DNA of 35,953 nucleotides. Origin: an uncultured Acholeplasmataceae bacterium (GTDB lineage Bacteria; Bacillota_I; Bacilli_A; Acholeplasmatales; Acholeplasmataceae). The DNA lies in assembly GCA_927441705.1 (NCBI GenBank), contig CAKMKH010000060.1:77194-113146 (forward strand), written 5' to 3'. Below, in pieces: positions 16,386 to 27,048 of this stretch (its first letter is position 1; each line of letters starts with the position of its first letter). A program made the position numbers and the translations under genes. The notes under the pieces were generated by a model. It was not told the DNA's origin. It saw only the letters and a list, made by a program, of their open reading frames with translations, and searched no databases.

Positions 16386-17307
16386 AATAATCACCTTGAA
16401 ATAAGTTTAAAGCCCTAAGCTTTTTATCAATTTCATTTGTAACTACAAATTTCTTTTTTGTCCATGTTGGTGCAATCAGCATTTTTGATGGTGCATCACC
16501 AGTAAGTCTATGAATAATGATATCTTTTCTAAGCCATAAGATTTGATCAACGGTAGTATCAACATATTCTTCTAGTGATAAAAGTGGCCAAGGATTCAAT
16601 TTATAATCATAACCCATTTTAGTTTTTTCCATGAGATGGAGCATATGGATTTTTATACCTTGCACATCTAGAGTGTTGACATGTTTGATTGTATCAATCA
16701 TCATTTCTTTAGTTTCATAGGGTAAACCATTAATAACATGCACAATCACTTCGATATTTCTTTTTCTAAGTTCAAATACCGCATCATCAAAGCATTTTAA
16801 ATCATGTGCACGATTGATAAGATCAGAAGTTTTCTCATGAATCGTTTGAAGCCCGAGTTCAACTTGAACAGGTATTCTTTGATTTAAGTCTTCTAAATAG
16901 TCTAAGACATCAGTGGGCAGACTATCAGGTCTAGTTCCTATAGAAAGCATAACTATGTTAGGATCTAAGGTGATTGCTTCTTCATATAAGGTTTTTAATT
17001 TACTCAGGGGTGCATGTGTATTTGTATTTGCTTGAAAGTATGCAATATATAAACCATCTTTCCATTTAAGTTGCATCATATCTTTCACATGTTCGAATTG
17101 TGATTTTAAAGGCTCTCTTTTATTGCCTGCAAAATCACCGCTACCCATAAATGAACAAAAAGTACAGCCACCTGTTGCTACTGTTCCATCTATATTTGGG
17201 CATGTAAAACCACCATTAAGAGGTATTTTATACACCTTTTTTTGATATTTGTTTTTATAATAATTATTAAGAGTATTATAATGCTTTTCATGATTCATTA
17301 AATTCAT
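16363..17307 (-). CDS. Radical SAM protein, YtqA/TIGR01212 family (MnmL)
   Basis: A radical-SAM enzyme of about 314 residues. The iron-sulphur cysteines are Cys36, Cys48 and Cys51 in FTCPNIDGTVATGGCTFC, the unusual spacing typical of the YtqA family. The barrel includes IAYFQANTNTHAPL, ELGLQTIHEKTSDLINRAHD and VHVINGLPYETKEMM. In B. subtilis the homologue (YtqA, called MnmL) acts with MnmM in turning cmnm5U into mnm5U in tRNA. The ATG at 17307 has GGTGAAAAAT just upstream. The open frame continues to 17457, but that would run across the divergent promoter region. Leftward operon with mnmM. Confidence 0.83.
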   Translation of the reverse strand: MNLMNHEKHYNTLNNYYKNKYQKKVYKIPLNGGFTCPNIDGTVATGGCTFCSFMGSGDFAGNKREPLKSQFEHVKDMMQLKWKDGLYIAYFQANTNTHAPLSKLKTLYEEAITLDPNIVMLSIGTRPDSLPTDVLDYLEDLNQRIPVQVELGLQTIHEKTSDLINRAHDLKCFDDAVFELRKRNIEVIVHVINGLPYETKEMMIDTIKHVNTLDVQGIKIHMLHLMEKTKMGYDYKLNPWPLLSLEEYVDTTVDQILWLRKDIIIHRLTGDAPSKMLIAPTWTKKKFVVTNEIDKKLRALNLFQGDYYEKFSNS

Positions 17308-17346
17308 ATTTTTCACCAAATTCATTTTATCATAAATGTCTAAATA

Positions 17347-17355
17347 TGATATAAT
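17347..17355 (+). promoter_or_regulatory. Extended -10 promoter of the DUF1189-polC unit
   Basis: TGATATAAT, a consensus extended -10, 23 bases before the DUF1189 start codon, in the 70-bp gap between divergent genes. A leftward promoter for ytqA must overlap this region but is not clear. Confidence 0.55.
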
Positions 17356-17377
17356 AATATGAAAAGGAGTTGAAGGT

Positions 17378-18154
17378 ATGTTCAAGAAATTTACAACCAG
17401 TTTATCCAAGCCCCCTTTGACGATTTTTTTTATAAAGGATTCGTGGTTTAAGGTCATTTTTTATTTATTATTCGTGACTTTTTTAGTCGTTATTCCTGGA
17501 TTTATAAAAATCGCAATCAATCCTACGATGGATTACACTAGATATCAAAATATGCAGGCTTTGTTGGAAAAAGATTTTATCATTGAAAATGCTCAAATCA
17601 CAGATGGAACATTAACATATGAAGATATTGATAAAGTCAATTTTGAGTATTTTGAAGTGTATTTAGGCACGCAAGATTTGACACCTAACAAAGTCAATTT
17701 TGTATTTGAACAACAGCACTTAGTCGTCTATATGACTGGTGTTGAGATGGACAAACTTGATTATCAAACACTTAATTTATATAATTTTGATTTTAGTTCA
17801 TCTGAAAAAGAAGACTTAACAAGGCTAAGTGTAGCCCTTAAAACGATGTATGAAAGACAAGATATCGTCTTTGTTGCGGAAGTTTTTGCTGAGTATTTTA
17901 TTATAATCGCAGATTATTTATTTGTTGCCTTACTTATGGCGGTTTTAATGTCTGTATTTGTCAATAGAATACCCATGCCATTTGGAATGCGCTTTAAATT
18001 ATCAATTTATTTAACAACGATATATGCAGTTGTGCAACTAATTTTAGTTTTATTTAATGCTTCATATTTTAATATATTTGGCATGTTTGCAGTTTACTTT
18101 TATCATGTATGGGCATATCGCACTATTAAGATTATACCGAAAGGAGTTATTTAA
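17378..18154 (+). CDS. DUF1189-family membrane protein
   Basis: A 258-residue integral membrane protein resembling the DUF1189 family, whose function is unknown. One membrane segment lies near residues 25-47 (VIFYLLFVTFLVVIPGFIKI). A ~125-residue outer region follows, with short patterns such as ENAQITDGTLTYEDI and a motif like VVYMTGVEMDKL. Three more segments lie at about 172-195, 205-223 and 228-245. There is no signal cleavage site. AAAAGGAG precedes the ATG. The next gene, polC, starts directly after the stop, so the two are co-transcribed and probably coupled. That gives no clue to function. Confidence 0.75.
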   Translation: MFKKFTTSLSKPPLTIFFIKDSWFKVIFYLLFVTFLVVIPGFIKIAINPTMDYTRYQNMQALLEKDFIIENAQITDGTLTYEDIDKVNFEYFEVYLGTQDLTPNKVNFVFEQQHLVVYMTGVEMDKLDYQTLNLYNFDFSSSEKEDLTRLSVALKTMYERQDIVFVAEVFAEYFIIIADYLFVALLMAVLMSVFVNRIPMPFGMRFKLSIYLTTIYAVVQLILVLFNASYFNIFGMFAVYFYHVWAYRTIKIIPKGVI

Positions 18155-21100
18155 GTGGAGAAAAATAAATTTCAATTATTTCTAGAACAGTCAAAATTCC
18201 AATCTTCCATTATAAATAATGCCAATTTAGAGTATGTTTTAGTCGATGATAAATCAAAAAAATGGACATTTGTTTTAACCTTGGATGAAATGCTTGAACC
18301 TGAGGTTCTTTTACCATTTATCGACCAATTAAAAAGTTATTTTAGAATTCCAAAAGTTGTCTCTAAAGTTGATGTGAATCTGACATATAAATCACTTACG
18401 AAACTGCCTGATTTAGCTTGCAAATATTATGATTATGCAATCATTGATCTTGCGAAAGATAAAGCAAGTTTTTTAGTTTTGAAAAACTTTAAAACAATCT
18501 TTGAAGAAGATAAGATTAAAATCTTGATTGATCAAGATAGCACATATGTTAAACAGTATTTTAAACAGATTCAAAAGGTTTTAGTAGCAATAGGTATTGA
18601 ACTTGATATTGATTATAAGATTTCTGATACGTTAGAATCAACTTCGAAGATTATTTCTAAATCTATCAAAGCACAAGAAAAGGTATTAGAACAAAGAGGA
18701 CAATACGCAAGACAAACAGTAGAAAAGGTTACTAAAAAAACATTTACTAAAAAAAGTAGTCCTAAAGCGATTGCTATTAAAGAAATACCTTTAGACCAAT
18801 ATCGCTTAGATCAATATAAAAACCAAAAAGGTGATACCAACTTCTTAATTGAAGGTGTCATTCAGAAAATAGAAGTTAGACAGCTTACAAATACTAAGCT
18901 ATTAAGCTTTGTGTTGTATGATGACGATGATGCTATTCATGTAAAAAACTTTTTAAGTCGTAAAAAAGATATTGATGTTGCTGAATCACTTCATGATGGA
19001 GATGTTGTACAAGTTGAAGGTAGAGCACAATTTGACACATATCAAAAAGATGTCGTTATTTTTGCAAATGCGATTAATTTCTTAGAAAAAACGAAAAAAC
19101 TTGAAAGATTAGATAAAGCGAAAGAAAAAAGAATTGAATTTCATGTCCATACAAAGATGAGTAACATGGATGGTATTGGTGATGTATCAGAATATGTCGA
19201 TCAAGCCATAAAGTGGGGACATGAAGCAATTGCTTTTACTGATCATAATGCACTATATGCTTATCCAGAAATTTATAAATCTACTAAGAATAAAAATATT
19301 AAACCGATTTATGGTGTCGAATTAGATTTTGTTGACGAAAAAGCTTTTAAGATCACAACAGATTCTAATAAAGATTTAAACTTAAAAGAACAAACTTATG
19401 TCATTTTTGATATTGAAACTACAGGTCTATCATCAACAAGAGATAAAATCATTGAAATTGGTGCTGTAAAAGTGACATCAACATCTGTTGTTGATAAATA
19501 TCAAAGATTTGTTAATCCAAATGAAGGATTATCAGAGTTTACGACTAAACTAACAAGTATCACCGATGAAATGGTTAAAGATGCACCTCAAATAGAAGAA
19601 GTACTTCCAAGTTTCTTAAAATTTTGTGAAGGTAGTATATTAGTTGCGCATAATGCGCTATTTGATGTTGGACATATTAAAGAAAATGCATCAAGATTAG
19701 GTTTAACCTTTGATGATTCTTTAGTTATTGATACTTTAAGTCTAGCTAGATATTTCTATTCAGATCAACTCAAAAGGTTTAATTTAAAGGCAGTTGCAAA
19801 ACTGTTTAAAGTCAAACAAGAACAGCATCACCGTGCGGATGATGATGCATATGTAACTGCACAAATATGGCAATCTATGTTACAAGATTTAATGTCTAAA
19901 AACATAAGAACATATAAAGAGATAAATGAAGCTATTGATATCAAAGAAGCTTGGAAACACCAAATGCCTTATCATATCAATGTTTTAACTCAAACCCAAG
20001 AAGGGTATAAAAACTTATTTAAAATCATAAGTGATGCTTTAACAGATCATTTTTATAATGGACCTAGAACTTTAAAATCAGTTTTAGTAAAACATAGACA
20101 AGGCATATTAGTGGGTAGTGGATGTGCTAATGGAAATGTATTTGAAATTGCTTTAAATAGAGATGATGAATCTTTAAAAAAAGCTATTGATTTCTATGAC
20201 TATATCGAAGTTCAACCCCCTCAAGCATATCAACATTTAAAACAAGATTTAGGACAATATGCAGATGAAATAATTGAAGCTGTTATTGCTAAAATCATTA
20301 GATTTGCCAAAGAAAGAAATAAATTAGTTATTGCATCTGGTGATGTCCATTATTTGGATAAAAAAGATGTTTTATATCGTGAAATCTATATTAGAACACC
20401 TTTAGTTGGTGGAGGTATCCACCAACTCAATAAATATAATGAGATGCCAGAACAATATTTTTTAACAACTGATGAAATGTTAAAATCTTTTAGTTTCTTA
20501 GATCAAGATCTAGCTTATGAAATCGTTGTTAAAAACACACATTTACTAAATGATAAAATCGAACACATAGAAGCATTTACAAATCAACTATATGCGCTTC
20601 CTGATGATGCGTTTGTTGAGCAGTTAGGTATTGAATCTATTTCAGGAGAAGTTAAACGTCTTGTTTATGACAAGATGTTAGCTCTTTATGGTGAAAAACC
20701 ACATCCAATAGTTTCTGAACGTGTCCAAAAAGAACTTAATAGTATCATTGGAAACGGGTTTGCAGCAAACTACTATATCTCTCATTTGCTTGTTAAAAAG
20801 TCTTTAGAAGATGGATATTTGGTTGGATCTCGTGGATCAGTTGGTTCATCTTTAGTAGCAACACTTCTTGATGTAACAGAAGTTAATCCGTTAAAGCCGC
20901 ATTATAGATGCCCTCATGGAGATTTTACTGTTTTTCATTTAACAGATGAAGAAAAACTAGCTTATGGACTTACACCAGAACAAAAAGCTTTTCAAGACTA
21001 TTTTATAGATATCCAGTGTGGATATGATTTACCAACACATGAGTGTCCTGTGTGCGGATCAAAACTTGTTAAAGACGGACATGATATTCCATTTGAGACT

Positions 21101-22612
21101 TTCTTAGGTTTTGAAGGCGAAAAAGTGCCTGATATCGATCTGAATTTCTCTGGTGATTATCAGTCAAAAGCACATGCATACGTTAGAGAGCTTATTGGTG
21201 CTGATCACACCTTTAGAGCAGGTACAATTCAAACAGTTGCGGAAAGAAATGCTTTTGGGTATGTTAAAGGTTATTTAGAAGATAAAAAATTAGAAAAGCG
21301 ACCAGCACAAATAGAAAGATTAGCCAAAAAAATTGAAGGTGTTAAACGTTCAACTGGACAGCACCCTGGTGGGATTGTTGTTGTGCCGAAATCAAAAACT
21401 ATTTTTGATGTCACACCGATTCAATATCCAGCTGATGATGTCAATAGTGAGTGGAAGACTACTCATTTCGATTATCACTCATTTGAAGATAACTTGTTAA
21501 AACTTGATATACTGGGTCATGATGATCCGACTCTTATCAAATTTTTAATGGATTATGTGTTTGAAAATCTTGATGAATTTCCATTTGATAAAGCTCAAGA
21601 TATTCCATTAGATGATCCTGTGGTTTATCAACTATTTTCTGGAACAGAAGTTATTGGTGTCGAGCCACATGAAATCATGAGTGATGTCGCATCTTATGGT
21701 ATTCCAGAATTTGGAACATCATTTACAAGACAAATGTTAGTTGACACAAAGCCGAATACCTTTGCAGGACTTGTTAAAATATCAGGTTTATCTCATGGTA
21801 CAGATGTTTGGCTAAAAAATGCCCAATCTTTAATTAATAATAAAACCGAGTATGGTAAAATATCGTTCAAAGATATTATTGGGTGTCGTGATGATATTAT
21901 GGTCCAACTTTCAGAGTTTGGATTGCTTCCAATAAAAGCATTTGAAATCATGGAATTTGTAAGAAAAGGTAAACCAAGTAAAGATCCAGCAAAATGGCTT
22001 TTATACGAACAAGAGATGAGAACTCATAATGTTCCAGAATGGTATATTTGGTCTGCTAGTCAAATTAAGTATATGTTCCCAAAAGCTCATGCCGCAGCAT
22101 ATGTTATTATGGCAATGAGAATTGCTTGGTTTAAAGTACATAAACCATTATTATTCTATAGTGGATTCTTCTCAAAAAGAGCAACCCAATTTGAATATGA
22201 AATTATGGTCGCAGGTTCAAATGCGATTAGAAACAAGTTAAATGAATTAACAGCTCAATATAACTTAAAAGCTAAAGATGAATCATTATTAGTGACGCTT
22301 GGTGCGGCACTAGAAATGACTAAGCGTGGATTTAACTTCCTACCGGTAGATATTCACACATCTGATGCTACAACATTTATTATGGAAGATAAAGGACTTA
22401 GAATGCCTTTTAATTCTATTGATGGACTTGGAGAACAAGTTGCTATTGATATCGTAGCAAAGAGAACGCAAAAAGAGTTTACGTCCATTGATGATGTGAA
22501 AAACAGAACAAAGATTAATAAAACAGTCTTTGAAAAGATGGAATCTTATGGTGCATTTAAAGACCTAAATTCGGAAAATCATGTGATTGAATCGGGTTTG
22601 TTTGCACTTTAG
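18155..22612 (+). CDS. polC: DNA polymerase III alpha subunit, PolC type
   Basis: The 1485-residue replicative polymerase of low-GC Gram-positives, slightly longer than B. subtilis PolC (~1437). Domains in order: N-terminal domain and OB fold (~210-310), first PHP half from HVHTKMSNMDG (~330) with AFTDHNALYAYPEIY, inserted 3'-5' exonuclease starting VIFDIETTGLSSTRDKIIEI (~417) with HHRADDDA, second PHP half (SGDVHYLDKKDVLYRE), polymerase core with GSRGSVGSSL (~890), zinc-binding cysteines (YRCPHGDF ~917, HECPVCGSK ~963), PDIDLNFSGDYQ (~992) and FPKAHAAAYVIMAMR near the end. The start is GTG at 18155, placed right after the DUF1189 stop, with AAAGGAG inside that gene. All catalytic parts look intact. 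Confidence 0.98.
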   Translation: MEKNKFQLFLEQSKFQSSIINNANLEYVLVDDKSKKWTFVLTLDEMLEPEVLLPFIDQLKSYFRIPKVVSKVDVNLTYKSLTKLPDLACKYYDYAIIDLAKDKASFLVLKNFKTIFEEDKIKILIDQDSTYVKQYFKQIQKVLVAIGIELDIDYKISDTLESTSKIISKSIKAQEKVLEQRGQYARQTVEKVTKKTFTKKSSPKAIAIKEIPLDQYRLDQYKNQKGDTNFLIEGVIQKIEVRQLTNTKLLSFVLYDDDDAIHVKNFLSRKKDIDVAESLHDGDVVQVEGRAQFDTYQKDVVIFANAINFLEKTKKLERLDKAKEKRIEFHVHTKMSNMDGIGDVSEYVDQAIKWGHEAIAFTDHNALYAYPEIYKSTKNKNIKPIYGVELDFVDEKAFKITTDSNKDLNLKEQTYVIFDIETTGLSSTRDKIIEIGAVKVTSTSVVDKYQRFVNPNEGLSEFTTKLTSITDEMVKDAPQIEEVLPSFLKFCEGSILVAHNALFDVGHIKENASRLGLTFDDSLVIDTLSLARYFYSDQLKRFNLKAVAKLFKVKQEQHHRADDDAYVTAQIWQSMLQDLMSKNIRTYKEINEAIDIKEAWKHQMPYHINVLTQTQEGYKNLFKIISDALTDHFYNGPRTLKSVLVKHRQGILVGSGCANGNVFEIALNRDDESLKKAIDFYDYIEVQPPQAYQHLKQDLGQYADEIIEAVIAKIIRFAKERNKLVIASGDVHYLDKKDVLYREIYIRTPLVGGGIHQLNKYNEMPEQYFLTTDEMLKSFSFLDQDLAYEIVVKNTHLLNDKIEHIEAFTNQLYALPDDAFVEQLGIESISGEVKRLVYDKMLALYGEKPHPIVSERVQKELNSIIGNGFAANYYISHLLVKKSLEDGYLVGSRGSVGSSLVATLLDVTEVNPLKPHYRCPHGDFTVFHLTDEEKLAYGLTPEQKAFQDYFIDIQCGYDLPTHECPVCGSKLVKDGHDIPFETFLGFEGEKVPDIDLNFSGDYQSKAHAYVRELIGADHTFRAGTIQTVAERNAFGYVKGYLEDKKLEKRPAQIERLAKKIEGVKRSTGQHPGGIVVVPKSKTIFDVTPIQYPADDVNSEWKTTHFDYHSFEDNLLKLDILGHDDPTLIKFLMDYVFENLDEFPFDKAQDIPLDDPVVYQLFSGTEVIGVEPHEIMSDVASYGIPEFGTSFTRQMLVDTKPNTFAGLVKISGLSHGTDVWLKNAQSLINNKTEYGKISFKDIIGCRDDIMVQLSEFGLLPIKAFEIMEFVRKGKPSKDPAKWLLYEQEMRTHNVPEWYIWSASQIKYMFPKAHAAAYVIMAMRIAWFKVHKPLLFYSGFFSKRATQFEYEIMVAGSNAIRNKLNELTAQYNLKAKDESLLVTLGAALEMTKRGFNFLPVDIHTSDATTFIMEDKGLRMPFNSIDGLGEQVAIDIVAKRTQKEFTSIDDVKNRTKINKTVFEKMESYGAFKDLNSENHVIESGLFAL

Positions 22613-22637
22613 AAAATAAAGAGATATAATATCTCTT
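22602..22637 (+). promoter_or_regulatory. Promoter with palindrome over the -10, before the Bax-inhibitor-like gene
   Basis: TTGCAC, 17-bp spacer, TATAAT (22625-22630). The -10 is the centre of a 19-bp palindrome (AAGAGATAT-A-ATATCTCTT, 22619-22637). It lies between the polC stop and the next ribosome site. The dyad could be an operator or could form an RNA hairpin. It has no T-run, so it is not a usual terminator. Confidence 0.4.
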
Positions 22638-22654
22638 GAAAAGGAGTGAAGTTG

Positions 22655-23404
22655 ATGAGAAGTTCTAATCCAGTTTTTAGTAAGATACAAAGAGATGAAG
22701 CTTATGTTGGTGTAAATGAAGCTACTTATGGTGGCATCACATTAAAAACTATTTTATTACTATTTTTGGCAGTTATCAGTGGTTCAACAGTTATCACATT
22801 AACACTTGATGGAACTATTCCAGCATCCTCAATTGGAGGATTACTCATAGGTTCAATGATTGTGGCATTAATTGCAGTTTTAATTGCAAGTTTAAGTCCT
22901 AGACTAGCGATGCCTTTCGCAATCATTTATGGAATTTCTGAAGGTTTACTTCTTGGATTTGTAACGATGATATTTGATGCAATGTATCCAGGTGTAGCAT
23001 TAACCGCAGTACTTGTAACTGCAACTATTTTCGTGGTGATGTTGTTCTTGTATTCAAGTAGAACTATTAGGGTGACTTCGAGATTTAGAAAGATTATGTA
23101 TACAGCATTATTCTCTATTTTAATTCTTTCTATTATCTTTGGTATATTATCATTTACCAATTCACCATTAGTTGCAAGCATTACAGGTGATTATTTCATG
23201 TTTAGTCTTATTATTTCTGGCGTTTTAATTATCTTTGGAGCATTAATGCTAACACTAGATTTTGATAGAGCAGAAATGATTGTTGAAAGTGGTGCTGATA
23301 AGACTTATGAATGGGTTGTTGCAGTTGGATTAATGGTAACAATCGTATGGATTTACATTCAGTTATTAAGATTCTTAGCTATACTAGCGTCAAGAAGAGA
23401 TTAA
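22655..23404 (+). CDS. Bax-inhibitor-1/YccA-like membrane protein
   Basis: A 249-residue integral membrane protein of the bacterial Bax-inhibitor-1-like group (BaxI_1 type). The N-terminal MRSSNPVFSKIQRDEAYVGV is typical, and about seven hydrophobic segments fill the rest, from TLKTILLLFLAVISG to VVAVGLMVTIVWIYIQLLRF. Related proteins (for example YetJ) act as pH-sensitive calcium leak channels, and YccA-type relatives modulate FtsH. The exact role here is unknown. The ATG at 22655 is set by AAAAGGAG 8 nt upstream. The longer GTG start at 22646 would overlap that site. Single-gene unit before the pheST leader. Confidence 0.85.
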   Translation: MRSSNPVFSKIQRDEAYVGVNEATYGGITLKTILLLFLAVISGSTVITLTLDGTIPASSIGGLLIGSMIVALIAVLIASLSPRLAMPFAIIYGISEGLLLGFVTMIFDAMYPGVALTAVLVTATIFVVMLFLYSSRTIRVTSRFRKIMYTALFSILILSIIFGILSFTNSPLVASITGDYFMFSLIISGVLIIFGALMLTLDFDRAEMIVESGADKTYEWVVAVGLMVTIVWIYIQLLRFLAILASRRD

Positions 23405-23407
23405 ATA

Positions 23408-23436
23408 TTGAACGAATAAAAAATAAATCATAAATT
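23408..23436 (+). promoter_or_regulatory. Putative promoter of the pheST T-box transcript
   Basis: TTGAAC, 17-bp spacer, TAAATT. It starts 4 bases after the Bax-inhibitor-like gene and would give transcription from about 23443, ahead of T-box stem I. Confidence 0.5.
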
Positions 23437-23442
23437 AATGAT

Positions 23443-23655
23443 AGAAGAGTAGTAATATATGATAAGGTTTTATAAGAGAGTATAGGATGGTGAAATCTAT
23501 ACAGACACATCATATATGAATTCATTTCTAGAAAGATGCTAATCACATCCGCAGATCTGCGTTAAAGATTTAAAGGGCTAGATGTTTATCTAGAACTAAG
23601 GTGGTACCGCGATATATTCGTCCTTAGACATATTTTGTCTAAGGACTTTTATTTT
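23443..23655 (+). ncRNA. T-box leader (tRNA-Phe sensing) of pheST
   Basis: A T-box riboregulator. The conserved 14-base T-box AAGGTGGTACCGCG is at 23598-23611. Stem I is closed by ATATATGAT/ATCATATAT. Its specifier loop has AGTA on the 5' side and GAA followed by TTC at 23521-23523 on the 3' side, and TTC is a phenylalanine codon that fits the genes controlled. A terminator hairpin follows, whose 5' arm (CCTTAG) can instead pair with CTAAGG next to the T-box. Uncharged tRNA-Phe should favour the antiterminator and raise pheST transcription when phenylalanine is short. Confidence 0.95.
23620..23655 (+). terminator. T-box regulated terminator
   Basis: An 11-bp stem (GTCCTTAGACA and complement) with a 5-base loop and T-rich tail, about 20 nt before the pheS start. 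It is the off-state of the T-box switch. Confidence 0.9.
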
Positions 23656-23674
23656 TATAAAGGAGAAGAAAAAA

Positions 23675-24694
23675 ATGAATGATACACTAAGTTTATTAAA
23701 ACAAGAAGCATTATTAAAAATTAAAGATATCAATACTTTATCTGATTTAGAAAATGTGCGTCTTGAATATTTAAGTAAAAAAGGGCACATTTCTTTAATG
23801 ATGTCTAAATTAAGAGATTTGCCTAATGAAGAAAGACCAGCATTTGGTGCGATGGTTAATACAGTTAAACAAGATGTAGAAAAAGCACTTTATGATAAGA
23901 AACAAATATTAGAAGAAAAAGCTTTACTTGAAACACTTCAAAATGAACATATTGATGTGACGCTTCCTGGATATAAACTATATCAAGGATCAACACATCC
24001 GCTTAATCAAGTCATTGAAGACATTGAAGACCTTTTTATGGGGATGGGATATACCGTTGAAGAAGGTCCGGAATTAGAAAATGATTTGTATAATTTTGAA
24101 ATGATGAATCTAGATAAAGACCATCCTGCTAGAGATATGCAAGATACCTTTTATGTAGATGAAAACACACTACTTAGAACACATACATCTCCTGTACAAG
24201 CAAGAACCATGCTTAAGATGAAGGGAGAACCTCTAAAAATCATTTGTCCTGGTAAAGTTTATAGAAGAGATGATGACGATCCAACACATTCTCATCAGTT
24301 CACTCAAATTGAAGGATTAGTTATTGATAAAGATATTTCTTTTGCCCATTTAAAAGATGCCCTTTTAACCATGGTTCAACATTTATTTGGAAGTGAAAGA
24401 AACATTAGATTAAGACCTTCATATTTCCCTTTTACAGAGCCTAGTGTAGAAGTTGACGTATCATATATCAAAAAAGATGGAAGTGTCGGTTATATCGAAA
24501 TTTTAGGCGCTGGACTTGTACATCCAAATGTTTTAAAGATGGGTGGATATGATCCAAACATCTACAAAGGATTTGCATTTGGTGTTGGTGTTGAAAGAAT
24601 TGCTATTCTAAAATATAATATCGACGACATTAGACATTTTTATGTCAATGATTTAAGATTTTTAAATCAGTTCAAAGGGGTTAAAAAGATATGA
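23675..24694 (+). CDS. pheS: Phenylalanyl-tRNA synthetase alpha subunit
   Basis: A 339-residue class II synthetase catalytic subunit, of normal length. An N-terminal coiled-coil tRNA-binding region (residues ~1-85) precedes the catalytic core. Visible motifs: [15 protein letters not shown] (motif 2 area), [20 protein letters not shown], and motif 3 [16 protein letters not shown]. It works as an alpha2-beta2 complex with PheT. AAAGGAG precedes the ATG, and the gene overlaps pheT by 4 nt (ATGA). Expression is controlled by the upstream T-box. Confidence 0.98.
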   Translation: MNDTLSLLKQEALLKIKDINTLSDLENVRLEYLSKKGHISLMMSKLRDLPNEERPAFGAMVNTVKQDVEKALYDKKQILEEKALLETLQNEHIDVTLPGYKLYQGSTHPLNQVIEDIEDLFMGMGYTVEEGPELENDLYNFEMMNLDKDHPARDMQDTFYVDENTLLRTHTSPVQARTMLKMKGEPLKIICPGKVYRRDDDDPTHSHQFTQIEGLVIDKDISFAHLKDALLTMVQHLFGSERNIRLRPSYFPFTEPSVEVDVSYIKKDGSVGYIEILGAGLVHPNVLKMGGYDPNIYKGFAFGVGVERIAILKYNIDDIRHFYVNDLRFLNQFKGVKKI

Positions 24695-27048
24695 TTATCA
24701 CACAAAATATGTTAAAAAAATGGGTTAAAATCCCTGATAATATTTTAGAAGTTACCAATCAAAAGATTATTGAAGTTGAAAGCTTTGAAAAGTTAAATGA
24801 AGCGACTAATTTAGTTATTGGTAAAGTTTTGACATGTGAACCACATCCGAATTCAGATCACTTAAATTTAACGACTGTTGATATTGGTGATCGAGTAGAA
24901 AAAATTGTTTGTGGTGCACCAAATGTAGGTAAAGACCAATATGTGGTTGTTGCACAAGTAGGAACTATTTTGCCTGGGAATTTCGAAATTAAGAAATCAA
25001 AGATTCGTGGTGAAGAATCTAATGGTATGATCTGTTCGCTTCAAGAATTAGGGATAGATGATGAACTCATTCCTGATGATTTTAAAGATGGTATTTATTA
25101 TTTCAATGAACCAAAGGAAATTGGAACTCCAGCTTTAGAAGCATTAAGCCTAGAAGGATGGAAAATGACACTTGGTTTAACTCCTAACCGTGCTGATTTA
25201 CTTTCTGTTTTAGGATTTGCGTTAGATTTGGCTTCACTAACGAATCAAAAAGTGGTGATGCCAATATTTAAAATAAAAGAATTAGGTGCAGAAAATCCTG
25301 TAAAAGTAGAGATTAAAACTGATGGATGTTTAACATATCATGCAAGACATATTGAAAATCTTAGCATTAAGGAGTCACCATGGTGGTTAAAAAGTGCCTT
25401 GCTTGCTCAAGATATAAAACCAATCAATAATGTTGTAGATATATCTAATTATGTTTTAATTGAATATGGTACACCACTACATATGTTTGATGCGGCTAAA
25501 GTTAAATCAAATCATATAGTCGTAAGAGACGCAAAAGATGGCGAAGAAGTGGTGTCGTTAGATGGTCAAAAGCGCATATTAGCTAAAGATGACGTTGTCA
25601 TTACAGATGGACAAAAACCAATTGCGATTGGTGGTGTCATGGGCTTAGAAAATACGATGATTGATGATCAAACAACTTCAGTCATTTTAGAAGCTGCTTA
25701 TTTTGGACCAAAACGCATTCAAAAGACATCAAAAAGACTTAATTTGAGAAGTGATTCATCACTTCGCTTTGAAAGAGGTATTGATGATAAGCGTGTGATT
25801 CTAGGATTAGAAAGAGCAACAGAATTATTAATAGAACTTGCAGATGCTAAAGTATCTAAAGGTATTACTAGTGTTGTTACTAAAGCATTAGAAGAAAAAC
25901 ATATTGAAATAGAAAAAGACTATTTTAGTGAATCATTAGGTGTTGATTTTGATGAAAAAGTGTTGTTAACATATTTTGATCGTTATGCATATGAAGTTGA
26001 AATTAAAGATGATGTATATGTGATTACACCGCCAAGCTATCGCACTGATTTAGAAATCAAAGCTGATATATTAGAAGAAATTGCACGTATGCAAGGCTTA
26101 AATGAAGTACCAACAACAAAACATTTAAATAAGACGAATGGTTATTTAACTGATAGACAAAAGAAACTAAGAAATTTAAGACATCAACTCGCGTTTATGG
26201 GCTTAAATGAAGTCATCACATATTCATTAGTTGCAGAAGATGATTATGATCGTTATCATCATATTGGTGAAAAAGTTAACATGCTTATGCCTTTATCAGA
26301 AGATAAGAAAACGCTAAGACAGAGCTTATTAAATGGAGTCTTAGGAACTGTTAACTATAATCAAAATAGACAAGTAAATGACATTCATATCTTTGAAATC
26401 GGACATGTGTTTGCTAAAGATGTTGAATATCAAAATCTGGCGATTGCGATGAGTGGTTCATGGCATGAGTTAAAATGGCAAAAGAAAGAAACAAGTGTTG
26501 ATTTTTACCTTATTAAAGGTATCTTAGATCAAATCATGGAAGCACTTGATGTTAGATTGACTTATAAACAAACATCAGCACACAATCAATTGCATCCTTA
26601 TCGTCAAGCAGATATCTTATATGGTAAGAAAGTGATTGGTTACATCGGAGAAGTTCATCCTAAGACATTAAAGAATTTAGATATTAACTTAACTTATGTA
26701 TTAGAAATGAAACTAGATGAAGTTTTAAAAGAACAAGAAACAAAACTTTTTGAAACCATTTCTAGATATCCAAATATTGAAAGAGATTTAGCTGTTGTTG
26801 TTGATGATAAAGTCACGGCTAGTGAACTTTTAGATCTGATAAAACAAACAGCTAAGCAAGTATTAGTTTCACTTGATATCTTTGATGTTTATCAAGGATC
26901 TCATATTGAGGAAGGCAAGAAGTCAGTTGCATTCAATTTGATCTTTAATGACAATCAAAAAACATTAGAAACTGAAGAAGTTGATAAGATCATGAAAAAG
27001 ATTATATCAAGATTAAGTTTTGAATATCAAGCAGAAGTAAGAAAATAG
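24691..27048 (+). CDS. pheT: Phenylalanyl-tRNA synthetase beta subunit
   Basis: A 785-residue beta subunit of usual length. Domains in order: an EMAP/OB-type tRNA-binding domain at ~40-150 ([20 protein letters not shown]), the B3/B4 editing domain at ~205-380 ([22 protein letters not shown]), B5 at ~400-470 ([22 protein letters not shown]), a catalytic-like core, and a C-terminal ferredoxin-fold anticodon-binding domain at ~695-785 ([17 protein letters not shown]). AAAGGGG lies upstream inside pheS, and translation is coupled by the ATGA overlap. Confidence 0.98.
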   Translation: MIITQNMLKKWVKIPDNILEVTNQKIIEVESFEKLNEATNLVIGKVLTCEPHPNSDHLNLTTVDIGDRVEKIVCGAPNVGKDQYVVVAQVGTILPGNFEIKKSKIRGEESNGMICSLQELGIDDELIPDDFKDGIYYFNEPKEIGTPALEALSLEGWKMTLGLTPNRADLLSVLGFALDLASLTNQKVVMPIFKIKELGAENPVKVEIKTDGCLTYHARHIENLSIKESPWWLKSALLAQDIKPINNVVDISNYVLIEYGTPLHMFDAAKVKSNHIVVRDAKDGEEVVSLDGQKRILAKDDVVITDGQKPIAIGGVMGLENTMIDDQTTSVILEAAYFGPKRIQKTSKRLNLRSDSSLRFERGIDDKRVILGLERATELLIELADAKVSKGITSVVTKALEEKHIEIEKDYFSESLGVDFDEKVLLTYFDRYAYEVEIKDDVYVITPPSYRTDLEIKADILEEIARMQGLNEVPTTKHLNKTNGYLTDRQKKLRNLRHQLAFMGLNEVITYSLVAEDDYDRYHHIGEKVNMLMPLSEDKKTLRQSLLNGVLGTVNYNQNRQVNDIHIFEIGHVFAKDVEYQNLAIAMSGSWHELKWQKKETSVDFYLIKGILDQIMEALDVRLTYKQTSAHNQLHPYRQADILYGKKVIGYIGEVHPKTLKNLDINLTYVLEMKLDEVLKEQETKLFETISRYPNIERDLAVVVDDKVTASELLDLIKQTAKQVLVSLDIFDVYQGSHIEEGKKSVAFNLIFNDNQKTLETEEVDKIMKKIISRLSFEYQAEVRK

